A stretch of 11,177 nt of DNA from Spirochaetota bacterium (GCA_017302015.1 JAFLEE010000126.1:1-11177); one strand, 5' to 3'; positions 1 through 6,483 are shown, numbered from the stretch's first letter. Notes: generated by a model not told the origin, from the sequence alone. Made by a program: numbers and translations.

Positions 1-1
1 G

Positions 2-727
2 CCGGCCTTGCCCGCCCCCGCTGCCGTTCCCGCGGTGGGGCGCCGCGAACGCATGCCCGAGGCGGCCTACGACGCCCAGATCGGCGAACTCCAGAAGCAA
101 CTCAAAAAGCTCGAGTTCCGCGTCTTCCAGAAACGCATCCCCGTCGTCATCGCCTACGAGGGTTGGGACGCGGCGGGCAAGGGCGGGAACATCAAGCGCC
201 TGACGGAAAAACTCGACCCCCGGGGATTCTCCGTCATCCCCATCGCCGCGCCCTCGGCCGAGGAGAAGGCCCATCATTACCTCTGGCGCTTCTGGCGGCA
301 CCTGCCCAAGGATGGCCACCTCGTCGTCTTCGACCGCACCTGGTACGGGCGCGTGCTCGTGGAACGGGTCGAGGGCTTCTGCCAGCCCCACGAGTGGCAG
401 CGGGCCTACGGGGAGATCAACCGGATGGAGCGGGAACTCCTCGACCACGGGACGGTGCTGGTGAAATTCTGGCTCGAGATCGATCCGGATGAGCAGCTTC
501 GGCGCTTCAAAGAGCGCCAGGAGACCCCCGACAAGCAGTGGAAGATCACCGACGAAGATTGGCGCAATCGGGAAAAGATGCCCCTCTACCGCCAAGCCGT
601 GGACGAGATGCTCGCGCGCACGTCCACCACCGAAGCCCCCTGGACGGTGGTCGACTCCGTCGACAAGCGTTCCGCGCGGATCCAGGCGCTCCAGACGGTC
701 ATCGCGGCCATCGAAGCCCGTCTCTAA
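2..727 (+). CDS. pap: Polyphosphate:AMP phosphotransferase (PPK2 family), C-terminal part, cut by left window edge
   Basis: Cytoplasmic enzyme that moves a phosphate from polyphosphate to a nucleotide, most likely AMP to ADP. Numbering from the TTG at base 8, a Walker A motif EGWDAAGKGG lies at residues 51-60, the family segment EEKAHHYLWRFWRHLP at 85-100, a Walker B-type FDRTWYGRVLVERVEGF at 108-124, and a lid region with KERQETPDKQWK at about 168-179. These are PPK2 hallmarks. The frame stays open to the left edge. The Ala/Pro-rich lead-in looks like an interdomain linker, and the matching sequence style is that of the second domain of the roughly 500-residue two-domain enzymes, so I read this as a truncated gene rather than a 239-residue protein starting at base 8. 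A single-domain PPK2 starting at 8 or at the ATG at 53 is the alternative. It ends in TAA at 725-727. Family assignment is firm; AMP specificity is inferred from family resemblance. Confidence 0.88.
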   Translation, partial: PALPAPAAVPAVGRRERMPEAAYDAQIGELQKQLKKLEFRVFQKRIPVVIAYEGWDAAGKGGNIKRLTEKLDPRGFSVIPIAAPSAEEKAHHYLWRFWRHLPKDGHLVVFDRTWYGRVLVERVEGFCQPHEWQRAYGEINRMERELLDHGTVLVKFWLEIDPDEQLRRFKERQETPDKQWKITDEDWRNREKMPLYRQAVDEMLARTSTTEAPWTVVDSVDKRSARIQALQTVIAAIEARL

Positions 728-748
728 TCCCGCCGACCGGGCGTCGCC

Positions 749-829
749 TTACTGGATGACGTCCGTCGGATTGGGGGTGGACGGGTCATCCTGGCCGAAC
801 CCCAACTCGTCCGTATTTGCTGAATTCAT
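749..829 (-). CDS. Doubtful small reading frame, 26 codons, or gene remnant
   Basis: On the minus strand an ATG at 829-827 leads into 26 codons ending in TAA at 751-749. The peptide is MNSANTDELGFGQDDPSTPN followed by PTDVIQ: hydrophilic, acidic, and with mostly G or C in third codon positions. The same frame stays open upstream to a stop at 922-920, adding Cys-containing codons in the AT-rich island, with a possible TTG start at 901-899. The stop falls 21 bases from the end of the polyphosphate kinase gene, a normal convergent spacing. I see no ribosome binding site for either start and do not recognise the peptide. It could be a small protein, the tail of a decayed gene, or chance. Confidence 0.15.
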   Translation of the reverse strand: MNSANTDELGFGQDDPSTPNPTDVIQ

Positions 830-839
830 TAAAAGATGG

Positions 840-861
840 GCTATTTTTTGTAAAAAATAGC
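840..861. promoter_or_regulatory. Perfect 22-bp palindrome, candidate operator
   Basis: GCTATTTTTT, then GT, then AAAAAATAGC: ten-base arms that are exact reverse complements around a two-base centre. The two-base centre makes a DNA-binding dimer site more likely than an RNA hairpin, though a 9-bp stem with a four-base loop is possible. It lies about 160 bases upstream of the echA start in the AT-rich island. I cannot match it to a known regulator consensus. An alternative role is a bidirectional terminator, since the arms carry T-runs, but the stem has little GC. Confidence 0.5.
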
Positions 862-911
862 ATTTTCCACATTGTTTTTTATCTATATGGTCTACTGACA
901 ATACTGGACAA

Positions 912-929
912 TCATAATCTTAATTATGA
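912..929. promoter_or_regulatory. Inverted repeat TCATAAT-CTTA-ATTATGA, candidate operator
   Basis: Seven-base arms, exact reverse complements, around a four-base spacer, about 90 bases upstream of the echA start. Symmetry and place in the control region suggest a binding site for a dimeric regulator. The sequence differs from the 840-861 palindrome, so two different factors, or none, may be involved. I do not recognise the consensus. Confidence 0.4.
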
Positions 930-1017
930 GAGTCGTATATTTTGGACCCGGAATATGTTAAGATCCATTGCTCATTTGGATTGATTTTTTGGGATCCCTG
1001 AAAACGCGAGGTACCTA

Positions 1018-2952
1018 GTGGAACTGAATTTACAGGTGATTTTGGCTTTGATGGCCCTGCCCATGGGCACGGCGATACTCCTCGCCATCCTGCCCTTTGA
1101 CGGGCTGCGTCGCGTGCTCGTCTGGGTCTCCGGCTTGACTATCGCCGCCCTGTCGATCTACGGCGCCTGGGCCATGCGGGGCACCGGCGGGAAGACGACC
1201 TTCTTCCAATTCGATCCCGCCTATGCGGAGAGTTTCTTCCTTTGGGGGGGCATCGTCTTGGCCGCCGTGATGCTGATCCTGTGCCGACGGATCACCAAGC
1301 GCGAGTGGTGGATCCCGGTGCTCGTCGTCGTCCAGGAAGCCGTCCTCGTTTGGTTGGAGGCCGGCCATCGCCTCCCCGCGGTCAAGAACACCATCGCCTT
1401 CGACGGGTTCACGTCGATCATGACGGCCATCATCGGCGTGGTGGGCAGCCTCATCTGCATCTACGCCCTCGGCTACATGAAGGACTACCACCACCACCAC
1501 GCGGAGATGAAGGACCGCCGCCGCTCCTTCTTCTTCACCCTCTTCCTGTTCCTCTCCGCCATGTTCGGCGTGGTCTTCGCCAATAACCTGTCGTGGATGT
1601 ACTTCTTCTGGGAGATCACGACGCTGTGCTCCTTCCTCCTCATCGGGTATTCCCGGGAAGAGCAGGCGACCCGCAATGCCTACCGCGCGATGGGGCTCAA
1701 CGCCCTGGGCGGCCTGGGCTTCGTCGGCGCCATCGCGTGGCTGAGCGTCGGCCCCGCCTCGGTGCGCGGCCTCGACCTCATGGCCCTCACCGGCATGGGC
1801 GCCCTGGCCCTCCTCCCCGCCTGCCTCCTGGCCTTCGCCGGCCTCGCCAAGGCCGCCCAACTCCCCTTCTCCAGTTGGCTCCTCGGCGCCATGGTCGCGC
1901 CCACCCCGGTCTCCGCCCTGCTCCACTCGAGCACCATGGTGAAGGCGGGCGTCTACCTCATCGTCCGCTTCGCCCCGGTCTTCCAGGGCACGGTCGCGGG
2001 CCAGGCCCTCGCCACGATCGGAGCGGCCACCTTCCTGATCACCTCCCTCATCGCGATCACCCAGAGCAACGCCAAGCGCGTGCTCGCCTACTCCACCATC
2101 GCGAACCTGGGCCTCATCGTGGCGTGCGCCGGCATCGGCACCCCCGAGGCCACCTGGGCGGCGGTGCTGCTCATCATCTTCCATGCCGTCTCCAAGGGCC
2201 TCCTCTTCCTCACCGTGGGCACCACCGAGCACAAGATCGGCAGCCGCGATATCGAGGACATGGAGGGCCTGCTCGTCGAGAAGCCGTTCCTGGCCGTGGC
2301 CGTGCTCACCGGGATCGCCGGCATGTTCCTGGCGCCCTTCGGGATGCTCATCAGCAAATGGGCCTGCATGAAGGCCTTCATCGACGGCAATCCCCTCCTC
2401 GCCGTCCTCCTCGCCTTCGGCAGCGCCCCCACCCTGTTCTTCTGGACGAAGTGGATGGGCAAGGTCGTCAGCATCCCCGCCGGGAAACTGCGCACCGATT
2501 ACCGCACCGCCGTCGAAGAGAAGGCCTCTCTCGGGGTGCTCGCCGTCCTCACCGCGGCCGTGTGCATCCTCTTCCCCGTCGTCTCCTGGAACTTCATCGA
2601 GCCCTACCTGCGGGGGGCCTTCGCCGCCACCGGCACCGTGGAGCAGGCCATCCTCGCCCTCAATCTGAGCGGCTCCACCCTCGCCATCATGCTCATCATG
2701 CTCGGCTTCATCGGGCTGCTGCCCATCTCGGTGTTCCTCCACCCCCTGCAGAAGCCCGCCGCGCGCTACCTCGCCGGGGTCAACCGCGAGGCCGATTCCG
2801 CCTTCACCGGGGCCCTGGCCACCCAGAAGCTCAGCACGCGCAACTATTATCTCTCCGGTTTTTTCAGTGAAAACGTCCTGACGAAGGGGGGGATCTGGGT
2901 GGCCATCGCCCTGCTCGCCCTCCTCGCCGCGATCCTCTGGATGCAACGATGA
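1018..2952 (+). CDS. echA: Ech hydrogenase subunit EchA, NuoL-like ion-translocating membrane subunit
   Basis: Integral membrane protein of 644 residues, the proton (or sodium) pumping arm of an energy-converting hydrogenase, of the same superfamily as NuoL/M/N and Mrp antiporter subunits. It is hydrophobic throughout, with many predicted membrane helices. Charged residues expected inside the membrane are visible: E199 (WEI), K278 (GLAKAAQLPF), K309 (MVKAG), K393 (HAVSKGLLFL) and K447 (ISKW). A run of four histidines at 158-161 is followed by the basic segment KDRRR. The GTG start at 1018 is supported by GAGG at 1008-1011, six bases upstream. The stop overlaps the echB start by four bases (ATGA at 2949-2952), implying translational coupling. 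Length and gene order favour EchA over HyfB, CooM or a respiratory NuoL. The long open frame on the opposite strand is a codon-bias shadow. Confidence 0.93.
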   Translation: MELNLQVILALMALPMGTAILLAILPFDGLRRVLVWVSGLTIAALSIYGAWAMRGTGGKTTFFQFDPAYAESFFLWGGIVLAAVMLILCRRITKREWWIPVLVVVQEAVLVWLEAGHRLPAVKNTIAFDGFTSIMTAIIGVVGSLICIYALGYMKDYHHHHAEMKDRRRSFFFTLFLFLSAMFGVVFANNLSWMYFFWEITTLCSFLLIGYSREEQATRNAYRAMGLNALGGLGFVGAIAWLSVGPASVRGLDLMALTGMGALALLPACLLAFAGLAKAAQLPFSSWLLGAMVAPTPVSALLHSSTMVKAGVYLIVRFAPVFQGTVAGQALATIGAATFLITSLIAITQSNAKRVLAYSTIANLGLIVACAGIGTPEATWAAVLLIIFHAVSKGLLFLTVGTTEHKIGSRDIEDMEGLLVEKPFLAVAVLTGIAGMFLAPFGMLISKWACMKAFIDGNPLLAVLLAFGSAPTLFFWTKWMGKVVSIPAGKLRTDYRTAVEEKASLGVLAVLTAAVCILFPVVSWNFIEPYLRGAFAATGTVEQAILALNLSGSTLAIMLIMLGFIGLLPISVFLHPLQKPAARYLAGVNREADSAFTGALATQKLSTRNYYLSGFFSENVLTKGGIWVAIALLALLAAILWMQR

Positions 2953-4097
2953 ACACCACCTGGCTCCTCACCGGCCTCATCGCCCTCGTCGCCGCCCCCG
3001 TACTCGGCGGCCTTCTCGCCGGCTTCGACCGGATCCTCACCGCCCGCATGCAGGGCCGCGTCGGCCCCCCGCTCTTCCAGCCCTTCTACGACGTGTTCAA
3101 GCTCTTCGAGAAGCGCGGGGTGAGCGTCAGCCATTTCCAGAACTTCTACATCGTGTGCTTCGTGCTCTTCACGGCCTTCGCCACCGGGCTCTTCTTCGCC
3201 GGGCAAGACCTGCTTTTGGTGGTCTTCGCCCTCACCGCGGGGGGGGTCTTCCTCGTGCTCGGGGCCTTCTCGCCCAATTCCCCCTACAGCACCATCGGCG
3301 CCGAGCGCGAACTGCTGCAGATGCTCGCCTACGAACCCATGCTCCTCATCGCGGTCATGGGCCTCTACCTCGTCGCGGGAACGGCCATCGGCCCGACCCC
3401 CGCCGCCCCGGCGGTCCTCGACACCGGGAAAGCGACCACGATCCTCGCCTGTCCCCCCGGCGACACCAACCGACTGAGCGCCTCGAACCAGGCTGCCTCC
3501 GTCTCGTCCGCCCCGGTTCCCGCGAGCAACACGGTCGCCTCGAATTCGACCGTCGCGGCCGGCTGCGGGGCGACCCCCTGTTGCCAAGAAGCCGGCCTCC
3601 CCGCCTGCGGAACACCGGCTTCCAAGACCCGGGCCCAAGCGGACCGGAACTTCAAGGTGGCGACCATCCTGCACAACGCGCGACAAGGCGGGATGGGCTG
3701 GCGGATGCTCCTCAACCTGAGCGGTATCTTCCTGGGTTTCCTCTTCATCCTGACCATCAAACTGCGCAAATCGCCCTTCGACCTGAGTACCAGCCACCAC
3801 GGGCACCAAGAAGTGGTGAAGGGCCTGACCACCGAGTTCTCGGGCAAGACCCTTGCGTGGATCGAGATCGGTCACTGGTACGAGAATATCCTGCTCATGG
3901 GATTCGTGTGGCTCTTCTTCAGCGGCCTGCACCCCGCCGTCGCCGCCGCCCTCGTGGCCGCGGTCTATTTCCTCGAGATCCTCGTGGATAACGCCAGCGC
4001 GCGCCTGAAATGGCAGACGATGGTGAAGGCGGCGTGGATCGTGACGCTGGTCCTCGGCGTCAGCAACCTGCTCTTCCTCTTCTACTTCAACCGGTAA
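2949..4097 (+). CDS. echB: Ech hydrogenase subunit EchB, NuoH-like membrane anchor, with a large insertion
   Basis: Membrane protein that anchors the hydrogenase module and connects it to the ion pump, homologous to NuoH, HycD and CooK. Visible hallmarks: RMQGRVGPPLFQPFYDVFKL at 33-52 (first cytoplasmic loop), the loop SPYSTIGAERELLQMLAYEP at 111-130, and LRKSPFDLSTSHHGHQEVVK at 272-291 followed by TEFSG, matching the NuoH loop that faces the peripheral arm. The protein is 382 residues, while EchB proteins as I recall them are near 290. The excess is an in-frame insertion of about 88 residues between T145 and N234, described separately. The start overlaps the echA stop; TAA at 4095-4097 lies nine bases before echC. 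Conserved segments on both sides of the insertion are intact, so I expect a working protein. Confidence 0.92.
   Translation: MNTTWLLTGLIALVAAPVLGGLLAGFDRILTARMQGRVGPPLFQPFYDVFKLFEKRGVSVSHFQNFYIVCFVLFTAFATGLFFAGQDLLLVVFALTAGGVFLVLGAFSPNSPYSTIGAERELLQMLAYEPMLLIAVMGLYLVAGTAIGPTPAAPAVLDTGKATTILACPPGDTNRLSASNQAASVSSAPVPASNTVASNSTVAAGCGATPCCQEAGLPACGTPASKTRAQADRNFKVATILHNARQGGMGWRMLLNLSGIFLGFLFILTIKLRKSPFDLSTSHHGHQEVVKGLTTEFSGKTLAWIEIGHWYENILLMGFVWLFFSGLHPAVAAALVAAVYFLEILVDNASARLKWQTMVKAAWIVTLVLGVSNLLFLFYFNR
3384..3647 (+). other. Cys-containing Ala/Ser/Thr/Pro-rich insertion within EchB
   Basis: Codons 146-233 of echB interrupt the segment that in NuoH-like proteins links membrane helices 4 and 5 with a short loop. 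The inserted part is low in hydrophobic residues, rich in Ala, Ser, Thr, Pro and Asn, with ASN occurring three times (178-180, 192-194, 197-199). It carries five cysteines: C168, C206, C211, C212 and C220, the last four in a cluster. It keeps the reading frame and the GC-rich codon style of the gene, and I see no flanking repeats of a mobile element and no intein motifs. By NuoH topology this loop should be outside the cytoplasm. Function unknown: disulfide-bonded cap, metal site or flexible tether are guesses. Confidence 0.7.
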
Positions 4098-4106
4098 GGG
4101 GCCCCC

Positions 4107-4571
4107 ATGTCATTCTTCAAGAAATCGCCCTGGCTCCTGCACTACGACGCGTCGAGCTGCAACGGCTGCGACATCGAGGTGCTCGCCTGCCTCACCCCCG
4201 TCTACGACGTGGAGCGCTTCGGCATCGTGAACACCGGCAACCCGAAGCACGCCGACATCCTCGTCATCACCGGGAGCGTCAACGAGCCCACCCGCGAGGT
4301 GATCCTCAACCTCTACAACCAGATGCCCCACCCCAAGGTCGTCGTCGCCGTGGGCGTCTGCGCCGCCACGGGGGGGATCTTCCGCGACACCTACAACGTG
4401 CTCGGGGGGGTCGATACCGTCCTGCCGGTCGACGTCTACGTCCCGGGGTGCGCCGCGCGCCCGGAAGCCATCATCGACGGGGTGGTGAAGGCCCTCGGCA
4501 TCCTCGAAACGAAAGCCGCGGCCCTGAAGGCCGGCGCCGCCGAACCCGCCGCGGTGGAAGGGAGCAAATAA
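4107..4571 (+). CDS. echC: Ech hydrogenase small subunit EchC, NuoB-like, one [4Fe-4S] cluster
   Basis: Small subunit of the [NiFe] hydrogenase core, 154 residues, membrane-associated on the cytoplasmic side. It carries the proximal [4Fe-4S] cluster that passes electrons between EchF and the NiFe site in EchE. The expected ligands are present: C18 and C21 (SSCNGC), C85 (GVCAATGG) and C115 (PGCAARPE); C28 is an extra cysteine. The short length with no additional cluster domain fits Ech and NuoB-type small subunits and not uptake hydrogenases. The last 20 residues are an Ala/Glu/Lys-rich tail outside the conserved core. The ATG at 4107 is nine bases after the echB stop, with AAGGGG just upstream. 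The stop TAA lies one base before the echD start. Confidence 0.94.
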   Translation: MSFFKKSPWLLHYDASSCNGCDIEVLACLTPVYDVERFGIVNTGNPKHADILVITGSVNEPTREVILNLYNQMPHPKVVVAVGVCAATGGIFRDTYNVLGGVDTVLPVDVYVPGCAARPEAIIDGVVKALGILETKAAALKAGAAEPAAVEGSK

Positions 4572-4572
4572 C

Positions 4573-4977
4573 ATGATGATCGAAAACCAACCCCTCGAGA
4601 CCGTGGAGCCGGCGAAGATCGCCGAGTACGCCGCGGCCAAGCGCGCGGGCGGATGGCGCCTCGTGCAGATCTCCTGCACCAGCCTCGCCGACGCCTTCGA
4701 ACTCACCTACAGCTTCGACAAGGATTACGCCCTCCAGAACGCCCGGGTGATCCAGCCGCGGGAGGGCGCCCCGCTCCCGAGCATCACGGCCAGCTACCTC
4801 GCGGGCTTCACCTACGAGAACGAACTGCAGGACCTCTTCGGCGTCCGCCTGTCGGGGTTGGCCCTGGATTTCAAGGGCCAATTCTACCGCCTGCGGGCGA
4901 AGACGCCCATGTCCGAGCCCCACGTCACCACCAAGCCGGCGGCGAAACCCGCCGCCAATCCCACCCCCGGAAACTAA
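4573..4977 (+). CDS. echD: Ech hydrogenase subunit EchD, NuoC-like
   Basis: Peripheral subunit of 134 residues corresponding to NuoC or the N-terminal part of HycE; it has no cofactor and helps hold the large and small subunits together. The recognisable segment is YENELQDLFGVRLSGLALDF at 81-100, equivalent to the conserved ExELxDLFG block of NuoC proteins. The last 25 residues are a Pro/Ala/Lys tail without conserved features. ATG codons occur at 4573 and 4576; I chose the first because GGAAGGGAG at 4556-4564 sits eight bases upstream, but the second is nearly as good. Identification rests on the motif, the length and the position between echC and echE. Confidence 0.88.
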   Translation: MMIENQPLETVEPAKIAEYAAAKRAGGWRLVQISCTSLADAFELTYSFDKDYALQNARVIQPREGAPLPSITASYLAGFTYENELQDLFGVRLSGLALDFKGQFYRLRAKTPMSEPHVTTKPAAKPAANPTPGN

Positions 4978-4980
4978 CCC

Positions 4981-6060
4981 ATGGGCGCAAGAACCATCAT
5001 CCCCTTCGGCCCGCAGCACCCCGTCCTGCCCGAGCCGATCCACCTGGACCTCGTGCTCGAGGACGAGAAGGTCGTCGAGGCCATCCCCTCCATCGGCTTC
5101 ATCCACCGCGGCCTCGAGCGCCTCGCCGAGAAGAAGGACATCCACGAGATGGCCTACGTCTCGGAGCGCATCTGCGGCATCTGCAGCTTCACCCACGGCA
5201 TGGGCTATTGCACCGCCATCGAGGCGGTCATGAAGATCGACGTGCCGGAGCGCGGCCACTACCTGCGCATGATCTGGAGCGAGATGTCGCGCATCCACAG
5301 CCACCTGCTGTGGGCCGGCCTGCTCGCCGACGGGTTCGGCTTCGAGAACCTCTTCATGCAGAGCTGGCGGCTTCGCGAGCGGATCCTGGACCTCATCGAG
5401 GAGACCACGGGCGGCCGGGTCATCTTCGGCAGCTGCAAGATCGGCGGCAGCCGGCGCGACATCGCAGACGATGTGATGGCCCGCCTGCTTAAGGAACTCG
5501 CGTCCCTCGAGAAGGACTGCCACGCCATCACCGATACGTTCATGGAAGACAGCACGGTGGCCAAGCGCACCCGCGGCGTCGGCGTCATCGCCCCCGACGA
5601 CGCCATCGCGCTGGGCGCCGTGGGCCCGATGCTGCGCGCCAGCGGCGTCGCCTCCGACTCCCGTTCGCTCGGCTATGCGCTCTACCCAGAGCTGAGTTTC
5701 GCCCCGATCGTCGAGAAGGACGGGGATTGCTGGGCCCGCACCGCGGTGCGCGTGCGCGAGATCTACCAGTCCTTCGACCTCATCCGCCAGTGCGCCGCCA
5801 AGATGAAGCCCGGCCCCGTCGACGTGAAGGTCAGCGGCAACCCGTCCGGCGAGTACTGGGCCCGCCTCGAGCAGCCCCGGGGCGAGGTGATCTACTACGT
5901 GAAGGGCAACGGCACCAAGAACCTGGAGCGCTACCGGGTGCGCACGCCGACCTTCGCCAACGTCCCCCCCCTCGTCCACATGCTGAAAAACATCGACCTC
6001 GCAGACGTGCCGGTGATCGTGCTCACGATCGATCCCTGCATCAGCTGCACGGAGCGCTAA
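4981..6060 (+). CDS. echE: Ech hydrogenase large subunit EchE, NiFe active site
   Basis: Catalytic subunit, 359 residues, homologous to NuoD, CooH and HycE, classed with group 4 [NiFe] hydrogenases. It makes or oxidises H2 with ferredoxin as the electron partner. The four nickel-binding cysteines are all present: C65 and C68 in ERICGICSFTHG (62-73), and C353 and C356 in DPCISCTER at the very end, which separates it from cluster-free NuoD. The protein stops directly after R359, so there is no C-terminal extension of the kind removed by a maturation protease in most [NiFe] hydrogenases; other Ech and CooH proteins are known to lack it too. The start ATG at 4981 is three bases after echD, with only a weak GGAA upstream. 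The stop codon abuts the echF start. Confidence 0.95.
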   Translation: MGARTIIPFGPQHPVLPEPIHLDLVLEDEKVVEAIPSIGFIHRGLERLAEKKDIHEMAYVSERICGICSFTHGMGYCTAIEAVMKIDVPERGHYLRMIWSEMSRIHSHLLWAGLLADGFGFENLFMQSWRLRERILDLIEETTGGRVIFGSCKIGGSRRDIADDVMARLLKELASLEKDCHAITDTFMEDSTVAKRTRGVGVIAPDDAIALGAVGPMLRASGVASDSRSLGYALYPELSFAPIVEKDGDCWARTAVRVREIYQSFDLIRQCAAKMKPGPVDVKVSGNPSGEYWARLEQPRGEVIYYVKGNGTKNLERYRVRTPTFANVPPLVHMLKNIDLADVPVIVLTIDPCISCTER

Positions 6061-6438
6061 ATGGGCCTCGGAAAACTCAGTTTCACGGCGCTCAAGGGCG
6101 TCTTCTCCAAACCGGCCACCCGGCGCTACCCCTTCGAGGCCCGCCCCCCCATCGCGAAGAGCCGCGGCCGCATCCACTTCGACGACGGCAAGTGCACCTA
6201 CTGCTCGCTGTGCGAACTCAAATGCCCGCCGGACGCCATCAAGGTCGACCGCCAGGGGCGCGTCTTCGCCATCGACCACCTGCTGTGCATCCTCTGCGGG
6301 GCCTGCGTGGAGGCCTGCCAGAAAGGCAGCCTCTCCATGGATGCCAAGCACGGCGAGCCGTGGACCGAGAAGCAAAAACTTTCTTGGCACACCGAAGCGC
6401 CGCCCAAGCCGTCGGGGGACGCCGCCCCCAAGGCCTGA
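6061..6438 (+). CDS. echF: Ech hydrogenase ferredoxin subunit EchF, two [4Fe-4S] clusters
   Basis: Electron-entry subunit, 125 residues, NuoI-like, sitting on the cytoplasmic arm and exchanging electrons with soluble ferredoxin. Two classical cluster motifs are complete: C45, C48, C51, C55 and C76, C79, C82, C86, each CX2CX2CX3C, with the usual Pro after the fourth cysteine in the first (KCPPDAI) but Gln in the second (CQKGS). In such folds the last cysteine of each motif binds the other cluster. The N-terminal 40 residues are basic, and the C-terminal tail is Pro/Ala/Lys-rich. ATG at 6061 directly follows the echE stop, with GGAG at 6051-6054 six bases upstream. This is the last gene of the ech operon before a gap with its own promoter signals. 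Confidence 0.93.
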   Translation: MGLGKLSFTALKGVFSKPATRRYPFEARPPIAKSRGRIHFDDGKCTYCSLCELKCPPDAIKVDRQGRVFAIDHLLCILCGACVEACQKGSLSMDAKHGEPWTEKQKLSWHTEAPPKPSGDAAPKA

Positions 6439-6445
6439 CCCAAGT

Positions 6446-6464
6446 CCCCGGGTTTTGCCCGGGG
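6446..6464 (+). other. GC-rich hairpin between echF and hypA
   Basis: CCCCGGG at 6446-6452 pairs exactly with CCCGGGG at 6458-6464 around the loop TTTTG. It starts eight bases after the echF stop. No T-run follows, so it is not a standard intrinsic terminator; it may slow transcription, protect the 3' end of the ech message, or limit read-through into hypA. Its second half overlaps the candidate hypA promoter. Confidence 0.5.
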
Positions 6465-6483
6465 GGCTAACCCGGGTTACAAT
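6455..6483 (+). promoter_or_regulatory. Candidate sigma-70 type promoter for hypAB
   Basis: TTGCCC at 6455-6460 and TACAAT at 6478-6483 are separated by exactly 17 bases; they match four and five of the six consensus positions. Transcription would begin near 6490, about 20 bases before the hypA start. The spacer contains the perfect 12-bp palindrome TAACCCGGGTTA (6468-6479), which overlaps the -10 box and could be a repressor site. This is pattern matching only, and the GC-rich genome may not use this consensus. Confidence 0.4.

Larger units (their letters stand above)
728..1017. other. Intergenic region with AT-rich island ahead of the ech operon
   Basis: This gap separates the polyphosphate kinase gene from echA. 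Its left third (728-810) has the GC-rich composition of the neighbours; from about 811 to 1000 it turns sharply AT-rich. It holds two palindromes (840-861 and 912-929), a small GGGATCCC palindrome at 991-998 and the echA ribosome binding site GAGG at 1008-1011. A TATATT at 936-941 could be a -10 box, but I find no convincing -35 partner, so I do not call a promoter. No strong intrinsic terminator for the upstream gene is visible; TTGGGG at 771-776 can pair with CCCCAA at 800-805, but no T-run follows. Most likely role: control region of the ech operon. Confidence 0.6.

Noticed and set aside
895-923. Promoter from CTGACA (895-900) with a -10 box 17 bases on
   Set aside because: The sequence at the expected -10 position (918-923, TCTTAA) is a poor match, so I do not call it.
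1030-2946. 638-codon open frame on the minus strand opposite echA
   Set aside because: It is antisense to a clear EchA gene; its Gly/Glu/Asp/His-rich, repetitive translation is what GC-rich codon bias produces on the opposite strand, and it has no recognisable domain.
1018-2952. Respiratory complex I (NuoL) or Mrp antiporter as the identity of the first membrane gene
   Set aside because: The downstream large subunit keeps all four NiFe-binding cysteines and the six-gene order is that of ech; no other nuo or mrp genes are present.
3384-3647. Intein or transposon as the origin of the EchB insertion
   Set aside because: It is too short and lacks intein splice motifs; no terminal inverted repeats or target duplications are visible. 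A 7-bp inverted repeat (3531-3537 with 3547-3553) is too small to mean an element.
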